A stretch of DNA of 64,000 nucleotides from an uncultured Tateyamaria sp. (lineage in GTDB: Bacteria; Pseudomonadota; Alphaproteobacteria; Rhodobacterales; Rhodobacteraceae): the NCBI GenBank assembly GCA_905480645.1, contig CAJQRC010000018.1, positions 21,754-85,753 of the forward strand, given 5' to 3'. Position numbers and translations under genes: made by a program. Numbering within the stretch: position 1 is the stretch's first letter; each line of letters begins with the position of its first letter. Below, piece after piece: positions 57,357 to 64,000 of the stretch. A model generated the notes under the pieces. The model saw only the letters and a list, made by a program, of their open reading frames with translations. It did not search any database and was not told the DNA's origin.

Positions 57357-58160
57357 ATGTTCCTCACTCGGGTTTTTTTAATATTTTGGTTTGCGATTTA
57401 CGCAGGCTGTTCAACTGCACATGAGTTTTGGATTGAACCCGATGCCTTTCAAATCGCTTCTAATGGCAATATCACTGCAACTTTAAAAAATGGCCAGAGA
57501 TTTCAAGGTATTTCATTAGCCTATTTTAATAAAAAAATTTCACGTTTTGAAGTAATTACAAATGACAAAGTTCAAACTGTTCGTGGCCGAATGGGCGACA
57601 ACCCTGCTCTCGATATGCCAGCACCTCAAGACGGACTGATTATTGTTGTTCATGAAACCACCCCAGCTTTTGTGACCTATTCCGAATGGGATAAATTTCT
57701 TGCATTTGCTAATCATAAAAGTTTTCCTGACATTAAAGCCCGTCATATGCAAAATGGCTTTGGCCCAGTACCATTTATTGAGAGATATACTAGACACGCA
57801 AAGGCTCTGATCTCTGTTGGAAATGGCGTTGGAGTAGATCGTGAAATAGGATTAAAAACTGAGTTTGTAGCTTTGACCAATCCGTATGCACCGGACTTTG
57901 ATGGAACAATGCTAGTCAGATTACTGTATAAAGGCATTCCAAGGCCTTATGCTCAAATAGAAGTGTTTGACCGTGGTGCAGGTGGTGATGTTACTATTTC
58001 ACTCCACCGAACAAACTCAGATGGAGTAGCATCCATCTTAGTTGCATCTGGACACGACTACCTCTTTGACGGTGTTGTTTTGATTGCTGCAGATAATAGT
58101 GAAAAAGCAGTTTGGGATACTTTTTGGGCAACTCTTACTTTTGCAGTTCCTATCAAGTAA
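57357..58160 (+). CDS. DUF4198-type exported protein
   Basis: A 267-residue exported protein. MFLTRVFLIFWFAIYAGCSTAHEFW provides a signal sequence, with YAGC as a possible lipobox, and the mature chain begins HEFWIEP as usual for DUF4198 relatives (periplasmic partners of metal uptake systems). A Transthyretin-like C-terminal domain includes GIPRPYAQIEVF near 205. ATG at 57357 has GAAGG about 10 nt upstream. Divergent from the HupE/UreJ gene; a nickel or cobalt role is inferred. Confidence 0.83.
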   Translation: MFLTRVFLIFWFAIYAGCSTAHEFWIEPDAFQIASNGNITATLKNGQRFQGISLAYFNKKISRFEVITNDKVQTVRGRMGDNPALDMPAPQDGLIIVVHETTPAFVTYSEWDKFLAFANHKSFPDIKARHMQNGFGPVPFIERYTRHAKALISVGNGVGVDREIGLKTEFVALTNPYAPDFDGTMLVRLLYKGIPRPYAQIEVFDRGAGGDVTISLHRTNSDGVASILVASGHDYLFDGVVLIAADNSEKAVWDTFWATLTFAVPIK

Positions 58161-58211
58161 ACCACTATTGGCAAACTTGCCATGTCTTACCTTGCACGGC
58201 AAAATATAAAG

Positions 58212-59102
58212 ATGAATAAATATCCAAACATTCTTTGCATCGGCTCGGTTCTTTGGGACGTTATTGGGCGTGCACCGCAAACCATGCGGAAGGGTTCTGA
58301 TGTAGCCGGAAACATTACACGCCTACCTGGTGGCGTGGCAATGAATATTGCCACGACACTAGCCAAATTTGAAATGATACCAGCTATACTCACTTCAGTC
58401 GGCTATGATCCAGATGGAGACGAATTGCTAGCAGCCTGTGTTGCCCAAGGTTTGATAATTGATACAGTATATCGTTCTGAAAATTTACCAACTGACAGGT
58501 ATATGGCGATCGAAGGGTCTAATGGAGTGATAGCTGCAATTGCAGACTCTCATTCCCTTGAAGCCGCAGGCGACAAAATTTTAACACCACTCACAGACGG
58601 AACCATAGCAACAATATCCAAGCCATATTCGGGACTTATCGCTATCGACGGCAATCTTACTACTAGTCTACTAAGCGAAATCACCACCAGTTTCCTTTTT
58701 GCTAGGGCGGACTTACGCGTGGCACCAGCATCACCGGGCAAAGCAAAGCGATTGTTACCTTTCATTGCCCACAGTCGAGGTACGCTTTATGTCAACATGG
58801 AGGAAGCCAGCTTATTATGCCAGAAACGTTTTCAAAACACTAATGAAGCAGCGCAGGGCTTAATTAATCAAGGTGCGTTTAGAGTACTGGTAACTAATGG
58901 AGCAAAAACTTCAACAGAAGGTTCGGAAAAAGGATTCATCAGCCAAACTCCTCCTTCAGTTAATGTTACTCGCGTTACCGGTGCAGGTGATACCTTCATG
59001 GCCGCACATATTGCCGCAGAAGCGCGCGGTTTTGACCGTTCAGACTCTTTGGCTTTTGCACTCGAAGCGGCCGCAATCTTCGTTTCAGGAGGAACACCTT
59101 AA
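58212..59102 (+). CDS. psuK: PfkB-family kinase, probable pseudouridine kinase
   Basis: A 296-residue ribokinase-fold kinase. LCIGSVLWDVIGRAP near 6, PGGVAMNIA near 38 is the sugar-binding site and RVTGAGDTFMAAH near 258 holds the catalytic aspartate. Coupling to psuG (TAATG overlap) identifies it as pseudouridine kinase: pseudouridine plus ATP gives pseudouridine 5'-phosphate. Start taken at ATG 58212; an ATG at 58182 is in frame without a ribosome site. Confidence 0.88.
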   Translation: MNKYPNILCIGSVLWDVIGRAPQTMRKGSDVAGNITRLPGGVAMNIATTLAKFEMIPAILTSVGYDPDGDELLAACVAQGLIIDTVYRSENLPTDRYMAIEGSNGVIAAIADSHSLEAAGDKILTPLTDGTIATISKPYSGLIAIDGNLTTSLLSEITTSFLFARADLRVAPASPGKAKRLLPFIAHSRGTLYVNMEEASLLCQKRFQNTNEAAQGLINQGAFRVLVTNGAKTSTEGSEKGFISQTPPSVNVTRVTGAGDTFMAAHIAAEARGFDRSDSLAFALEAAAIFVSGGTP

Positions 59103-60022
59103 TGACAGCTTTCGTTCCCTCACTCGAAATTTCTGACGCAATGGCTACTGGCAAACCCATAGTAGCCTTAGAAAGTACGATCATAACTCACGGAATGCCA
59201 TATCCACAAAATCTCGAAGTGGCCAAAACTGTCGAAAATGACATCCGAAAATTTGGTGCTGTTCCTGCAACAATGGCCATTTTGACCGGTACTTTACATG
59301 TAGGTTTGACCAACATCCAACTTGAAAAACTTGCTCAGTCAACTGGTGTCGCAAAGTTAAGCCGAGCAGATATAGCTGCCTGTATGGCGTCGGGTGGAAC
59401 AGGAGCAACAACAGTTGCCGCTACAATGATTGTTGCTCATTTGGCTGGAATAAAAGTGTTTGCAACAGGCGGCATAGGAGGAGTGCATAAAGGTGCAGAA
59501 AATACCTTTGATATTTCCGCTGATTTATTAGAACTGGCACAAACACCAGTTACAGTAGTATCAGCAGGTGCGAAAGCAATTCTTGATATTCCCAAAACAC
59601 TTGAAATATTAGAAACGCAAGGCGTACCAGTAATTGCTTATGGGCAAAATGAAATGCCAGCGTTCTGGTCGCGCAGTTCTGGCATAAAAGCACCGTTGCG
59701 CATGAACAAAGTAGAAGACATTGCAAACGCACACATTATTCGAAAATCTCTAGGCTTGCCTGGTGGACAATTAATAGCGAACCCAATACCTAAGAGATAC
59801 GAGATTAACCATGCTATAATAAAACCGATTATTAACGAAGCCCAAAAAGACGCTGATAACATTGGAATTACCGGCAAAGAAGTCACTCCATATTTATTGC
59901 AGCGCATTTATGAATTGACTGAAGGGCGTTCTTTGTCTGCTAATATTGGATTAGTCCGAAATAATGCCAAGCTTGCCGCAAAAATTGCCACTAAGCTGAG
60001 CTTAAATGCTCCCAATATATAA
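59102..60022 (+). CDS. psuG: Pseudouridine-5'-phosphate glycosidase
   Basis: A 306-residue enzyme splitting the C-C glycosidic bond of pseudouridine 5'-phosphate to uracil and ribose 5-phosphate. VALESTIITHGMPYPQN near 22 and FATGGIGGVHKGAE near 120 are strong family motifs, the lysine of KGAE and catalytic Glu/Lys residues being present. It overlaps psuK by one base. The pair degrades pseudouridine from RNA turnover. Confidence 0.96.
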   Translation: MTAFVPSLEISDAMATGKPIVALESTIITHGMPYPQNLEVAKTVENDIRKFGAVPATMAILTGTLHVGLTNIQLEKLAQSTGVAKLSRADIAACMASGGTGATTVAATMIVAHLAGIKVFATGGIGGVHKGAENTFDISADLLELAQTPVTVVSAGAKAILDIPKTLEILETQGVPVIAYGQNEMPAFWSRSSGIKAPLRMNKVEDIANAHIIRKSLGLPGGQLIANPIPKRYEINHAIIKPIINEAQKDADNIGITGKEVTPYLLQRIYELTEGRSLSANIGLVRNNAKLAAKIATKLSLNAPNI

Positions 60023-60095
60023 TAAGCCACTACTCACTATTGTAGTGCCATCTCCCATAACATAATAATTATGTATCTCGTTTTTCGGAAAAATT

Positions 60096-60797
60096 ATGAA
60101 TACGCCTTTCGAACCAGAAAAACCACGCGGTCCAGGATTATTTGTTCGGCTGCGTGCCTCATTCATAACTGGCCTGATTGTTATAGCTCCGGTTGGTCTT
60201 ACAATATGGCTCATTTGGTCCGTCGTCGGTTGGATTGACGGCTTTGTCTTGCCATTTGTGCCTTGGCAATACCAGCCAGACAAACTGATACAAACATATT
60301 TAGGACTTGATCAATCTGTACAAATTAACGTTCGCGGCATTGGCGTTGTAATATTTTTGTTATTCACGATCGTAATTGGCTGGCTAGCAAAAGGTATTAT
60401 TGGTCGTTCTATGATCCGATATGCAGAATCTCTCGTCGAACGAACACCAGTTGTGAGATCAATCTACTCTGGGATCAAACAGATTTCAGAAACAGTTTTT
60501 GCTCAAACTGACCGGTCTTTTCAGAAAGCCTGTCTTATAGAATATCCACGCAAAGGTATTTGGGCTATTGGGTTTATTTCGACAGTTGCCAAAGGCGAAG
60601 TGAGCGAGAGAGCCGGAAATACTGGTGACCTACTCAGTGTTTTTGTCCCAACAACACCGAATCCAACTTCAGGATTTCTGTTATTTTTACCCGCTGAAGA
60701 TGTTGTTGAGTTGGAGATGAGCGTTGAAGACACAGCAAAACTGGTGATTTCAGCAGGTCTTGTTTATCCTAATAGTAAGCCTGATGGTGATAATTGA
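60096..60797 (+). CDS. DUF502 family membrane protein
   Basis: A 233-residue protein with two membrane helices (about 23-45 and 80-102) and a C-terminal cytoplasmic or periplasmic domain with VERTPVVRSIYSGIKQISE near 115 and PTTPNPTSGFLLFLP near 186, both hallmarks of DUF502. The function is unknown; homologues occur widely in proteobacteria and plants. It lies 73 bp downstream of psuG. Confidence 0.92.
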   Translation: MNTPFEPEKPRGPGLFVRLRASFITGLIVIAPVGLTIWLIWSVVGWIDGFVLPFVPWQYQPDKLIQTYLGLDQSVQINVRGIGVVIFLLFTIVIGWLAKGIIGRSMIRYAESLVERTPVVRSIYSGIKQISETVFAQTDRSFQKACLIEYPRKGIWAIGFISTVAKGEVSERAGNTGDLLSVFVPTTPNPTSGFLLFLPAEDVVELEMSVEDTAKLVISAGLVYPNSKPDGDN

Positions 60798-60884
60798 TAG
60801 ACTTACTGGCTTGCAGATATGAAACAGAAGTTCAAATTTTAAAAACGTAGAATTGTTTGTCGTGGTTATAAAAAAGTGAGATTA

Positions 60885-61631
60885 CTATTCAACTGCCGTC
60901 CATACTCAGGGTGGTTCCGGTTGTCTAATAGGCAGCCGAGGGACATAAAAACACAGCAGCCCTCCCTAATTGGCTTACAGCAACTAATTCTTTTAATGAT
61001 TGACTCATAAAAAAATTCTGAGCTTCTTCGCCTCGGATCAAATCATAATTTTACATTGAACTGGGAATTTTCTTTTATGATAGCAGTAAGAACATAGCCA
61101 GGGCATATCACATTCACGGTGATTGCATCTTCAGCAGTTTCAAGAGCAGTTGTTTTAGTTAAACCGATCATATCATATTTAGAACTAACATATCCTGATT
61201 AAAAAGGTGAGGCTTTTAGTCCAACGGCTGAAAATATATCAATTAGCGGACCAAATTTTTTGCTCTCTCCATAGGAAATGCTGCAGCAGTTATGTGAAAT
61301 GCAGATCAAAATGGATCTAGATATTCTCATCCCGTTTAGCAACTGGAAAATCAGGAATTGCTGTCGCGTGTTGGATACCAGCATTTTTTATCAAAATAAT
61401 ACGATCATCCAAAGTTTTTTATTAGGCCTCTACACTTTTCAACCTCGCTTATATCAGTTTGAATATAAAGTGTTTTGGCCTTGGGCTCTTCTGCAATTCT
61501 TTTTGCCTAAATATAATTTGTGAAAGAATTTAAAACATTGTTAACACCTACATCCGCCATTTCCCCCGCTATACCCAGATTAATACCAGCGGTGGAGCCC
61601 ATTATGACAGCAGTCTTCCCAGACAATGAGA
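60885..61631 (-). pseudogene. bdhA: Decayed 3-hydroxybutyrate dehydrogenase
   Basis: Minus-strand remains of an SDR of the D-3-hydroxybutyrate dehydrogenase type. Pieces in order: SLSGKTAVIMGSTAGINLGI, a TAG, then [87 protein letters not shown], and LGRAAVFLCPSAAY-TTGTTLSMDGS. Stops, missing bases and a W-to-TGA change at the end (about 60889) destroy it. It accounts for most of the 1.1-kb gap after the DUF502 gene. Confidence 0.82.
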
Positions 61632-61723
61632 TTTAAAATACCAAAGTTACACTCCGTATGCCCAGACAAAAGTAGAAGGATTATAAAAATCTTTTTTAAA
61701 TTTAAATATAAAACATTTCAATT

Positions 61724-61801
61724 TTAAAAAAAACGCCAGCACGAAGCTGGCGTTAAGTTATTGAGGCAGGTTTCATACAGGCAAGAAACCTATCGAGCAG
61801 T
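61724..61801 (-). ncRNA. Candidate small RNA with promoter and terminator
   Basis: On the minus strand a good sigma-70 promoter (61836-61807) is followed within about 75 nt by a strong hairpin terminator (61754-61732, then U-run). The predicted transcript of about 75 nt also contains a 6-bp stem GGTTTC...GAAACC with a 10-nt loop (61791-61770), and no start codon with a ribosome site. This is the arrangement of a stand-alone small RNA. I do not recognise a known family. Conservation or RNA data would be needed. Confidence 0.5.
61732..61754 (-). terminator. Rho-independent terminator, minus strand
   Basis: AACGCCAGC pairs with GCTGGCGTT (9 bp) around a 5-nt loop; on the minus strand it is followed by six T residues (61731-61726). 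It points away from the YejA-like gene and has no annotated minus-strand gene upstream except the candidate small RNA. Confidence 0.75.
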
Positions 61802-61806
61802 AGTTC

Positions 61807-61836
61807 TTTATACTCGTTTTATATCAAAGAGTCCAA
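61807..61836 (-). promoter_or_regulatory. Sigma-70-like promoter of the candidate small RNA
   Basis: On the minus strand TTGGAC (61836-61831), an 18-nt spacer and TATAAA (61812-61807) form a near-consensus promoter; initiation would be near 61800. Confidence 0.5.
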
Positions 61837-61915
61837 GCTAAAAATTTAGTAATTCACAATCGCGTTGAGAGCGTTATACTCAATAAAAAAAGGGTTTATT
61901 GGGATTACTGCCAAA

Positions 61916-63745
61916 ATGACACGTTATTTTTTCAAAAATATTATCAATAATAATGTAATAAAAGCTACTATTCTATGTGGAAGCATGATTGCGTCGGATA
62001 CACTACAAGCCGAGCCAAGCCATGGCATAGCTATGTATGGCGAGCCTCAACTACCACCAGATTTTGTGTCCCTACCCTATGCAAATCCCAGTGCACCTAA
62101 AGGAGGTGCTATAACTTTGGCGAATACAGGTAGCTTTGATTCGCTAAACCCGTTCATAAAAAAAGGTAATGTGCCTTGGCAGTTGCGTTTTTTAACTCAC
62201 GAAAGTTTAATGGGCCGCAATCGTGATGAACCATTTGCTCTATATGGTCTTTTGGCAGAATCGATTGAGGTCCCAGAGGATCGATCTTGGGTAATATTTA
62301 AACTACGGCCAGAGGCAAAATTTTCTGACGGTAGTCCAGTTACAGTCGAGGATGTAATTTGGTCATATAAGACACTTGGAACAAATGGGCACGGACGCTA
62401 TGCAAGTCTTTGGGACCAAATTGATAAGATTGAAATTATCGGAACTAACAGTCTTAAAATCAGCTTTAATACTGAAAACCGCGAACTTGCTCTATTGGCT
62501 GGAATGCGACCTATTTTACAAAAAAAACAGTGGCAAGGAGTGGATTTTGAAGATGCTCGACTTGCCGACATACCGATAGGGACCGGTCCTTACGTTGTTT
62601 CAAACTTTGAGGCTGCAAGAAATGTAGTTCTATCAAGAAACCCAGAATATTGGGGAGAAGACCTTAATTTTCGGCAAGGCACATTCAATTTTGACAATAT
62701 TACAATTGATTTTTATGGCGATGCAGATGTTGTATTTGAAGCTTTTAAAGCAGGCCAAATCTCTGCCATGCGGGAATTTAATGCTGAGGCTTGGGCGACC
62801 AGATTCAGCTTTCCAAGAGTAAAAAGTGGAGCCGTGGTTAAGACCGAAATCAAGCATCAAAAACCGTCAGGAATCACTGGCTTTGTAATGAACACACGCC
62901 GCGCCCCTTTTGACGACTGGCGGGTTCGAGAAGCTCTGATTACGGCTTTTAACTTTGAGTATATTAACGACACGGTAACTGGAGGTATTCAACCACGAAT
63001 TACCTCTTACTTTTCCAATTCCCTTCTCGCAAAAGAACCAGGACCAGCAACAAATAGAGTTGCCGATTTGCTAACCCCGTTTGATCTGGAACTGCTTCCC
63101 GGGGTAATGCAAGGTTATGATTTACCCTCATCTGACGGCACTCTGCGCAATCGGCGCGGAATACGCCGCGCTTTGAAACTTATGGAAGAATCTGGATGGA
63201 CACCGCAAGATGGTGACCTCAAAAATGCAGATGGGACAGCTATGGCATTCACCATATTGCTGAAACAAAACAATACACAAAATCGTACAGTTGCCGACCT
63301 ATATGCGCAATCACTCACTCAATTGGGAATAAACGTTTCAATAGATTTGGTTGATGGAGCACAATACACAGCTCGGACCTCTGACTATGACTTCGATATG
63401 ACATATTACAGACGTGCATTATCCCTGAGTCCCGGAAATGAGCAAAAATTTTATTGGGGGTCAAAGGCAGCCGATAAGGTAGGAACACCCAATTTAATGG
63501 GCGCAAAAAATCCAGCAATTGACGCAATGATTACAAAAATGCTGAATGCTAAAACTCGCGAACAGTCAATCGCAGCAACACGGGCGTTAGATCGACTGTT
63601 GATTGCTGGCCGATACGTAGTGCCATTTTGGCAATTCACAACTGGACGCATTGCACACGTTAAGGAAATGAAAAATCCTAGCATCATTCCAATATATGGC
63701 GATGGTCCCTATTACATGCCACAATTTTGGTGGTGGGAAGAATAA
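61916..63745 (+). CDS. YejA-like extracellular solute-binding protein
   Basis: A 609-residue periplasmic binding protein of ABC family 5 (peptide/oligopeptide; microcin C YejA type). A signal peptide covers about 1-34. The mature chain has MYGEPQLPPDFVSLPYANP near 40, GSFDSLNPFIKKG near 75, RPEAKFSDGSPVT near 135 and a conserved YYRRALSLSPGNEQ near 510. It likely binds peptides. ATG at 61916 gives the signal peptide directly; a TTG at 61865 would add 17 residues. No permease gene follows within the remaining 255 bp. Confidence 0.88.
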   Translation: MTRYFFKNIINNNVIKATILCGSMIASDTLQAEPSHGIAMYGEPQLPPDFVSLPYANPSAPKGGAITLANTGSFDSLNPFIKKGNVPWQLRFLTHESLMGRNRDEPFALYGLLAESIEVPEDRSWVIFKLRPEAKFSDGSPVTVEDVIWSYKTLGTNGHGRYASLWDQIDKIEIIGTNSLKISFNTENRELALLAGMRPILQKKQWQGVDFEDARLADIPIGTGPYVVSNFEAARNVVLSRNPEYWGEDLNFRQGTFNFDNITIDFYGDADVVFEAFKAGQISAMREFNAEAWATRFSFPRVKSGAVVKTEIKHQKPSGITGFVMNTRRAPFDDWRVREALITAFNFEYINDTVTGGIQPRITSYFSNSLLAKEPGPATNRVADLLTPFDLELLPGVMQGYDLPSSDGTLRNRRGIRRALKLMEESGWTPQDGDLKNADGTAMAFTILLKQNNTQNRTVADLYAQSLTQLGINVSIDLVDGAQYTARTSDYDFDMTYYRRALSLSPGNEQKFYWGSKAADKVGTPNLMGAKNPAIDAMITKMLNAKTREQSIAATRALDRLLIAGRYVVPFWQFTTGRIAHVKEMKNPSIIPIYGDGPYYMPQFWWWEE

Positions 63746-64000
63746 CTCAGTTTCGAGTCTTTTCAGCAGCTAACACTCTTCATAAATTTTACACGCAGTC
63801 TATTTGGCTTGTTGGCTTCCCTTAAATTATTTTTATTGAGAACTAGGCTATCAGAGGCTTATTTTATGCACGGAGTGAAATAATACGATAAAATAATTTT
63901 TTAAAAAAAACTCAAAAAATAAAGTTCCTAGGTTAAAGCAAGTACCGCGATCATATTATATGATTTGCATAATTTTTTTGTGTGTAAGATATAAAACGGA
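63746..64000. other. AT-rich region at right edge, no gene seen
   Basis: The last 255 bp are AT-rich with no open frame that looks coding and no clear hairpin. The yejB/yejE/yejF permease and ATPase genes expected after a YejA gene do not begin here. Confidence 0.4.

Noticed and set aside
1..64000. tRNA genes, rRNA genes, CRISPR arrays, integrase-flanked islands
   Set aside because: I scanned the intergenic gaps and saw no cloverleaf ends, regularly spaced repeats or integrases. A covariance-model scan could still find something I missed.

Overview
The window is a chromosomal segment of an AT-rich Gram-negative bacterium, most likely a marine-type alphaproteobacterium. Supporting points are the YicC-Gmk pair, GlxA-type regulator, ELM1-family proteins, TrmJ, heme A synthase CtaA, HupE/UreJ protein, YejA-type binding protein and DUF502 protein. 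Gene density is high, many neighbours overlap by 1-4 nt, and TTG/GTG starts are frequent. I saw no tRNA, rRNA, CRISPR array or prophage. A 16S gene would be needed to name the organism.

Layout. 1-4.3 kb: acyl-CoA and lipid-ester genes (phosphotransferase tail, a decayed glutathione S-transferase, enoyl-CoA hydratase, serine hydrolase, TesB). 4.4-13.4 kb: SDR, trans-sulfuration enzyme, gamma carbonic anhydrase, Gmk, YicC, class II DAHP synthase, GlxA regulator, RlmE, Ppx. 13.7-16.1 kb: a three-gene one-carbon/corrinoid block. 16.3-39.0 kb: a large lipid island, the main interest of the window. 39-47 kb: sulfatase-superfamily hydrolase, acyl-CoA ligase, and a zwf-pgl-pgi operon. 47-53.5 kb: radical SAM protein, a dead IS1595-family element, gyrA, M32 carboxypeptidase. 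53.5-64 kb: ctaA, trmJ, ThiE-like protein, a head-to-head HupE/DUF4198 pair, psuK-psuG, DUF502 protein, a decayed 3-hydroxybutyrate dehydrogenase, a candidate small RNA and a YejA-like binding protein.

The lipid island looks like a nearly complete bacterial sphingolipid factory. An acyl-ACP/acyl-AMP ligase, a ceramide-reductase-like dehydrogenase, a dedicated acyl carrier protein and a serine-palmitoyltransferase-like enzyme are consecutive. A GNAT-fold protein of the type identified as ceramide synthase in Caulobacter lies about 9 kb away. Around them are a lipid kinase, a nucleotidyltransferase-like protein and a CDP-alcohol phosphotransferase in one overlapping operon. There is also a second CDP-alcohol phosphotransferase paralogue, two NTP-transferases, a fatty-acid-hydroxylase-like membrane protein, LptF and LptG homologues, an MsbA-like ABC exporter, two ELM1-like glycosyltransferases, a GT8-like protein and an LpxL-like acyltransferase. 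I infer synthesis of a ceramide, its phosphorylation and decoration with an anionic or alcohol head group (possibly via CDP-ceramide), and export by a dedicated LptFG pair. Ceramide synthesis itself is known from Caulobacter; the head-group and export logic here is inference.

Three genes are visibly decayed (GST, IS1595 transposase, 3-hydroxybutyrate dehydrogenase). All three lie in the longer non-coding stretches, so several gaps in this otherwise compact genome are gene graveyards.
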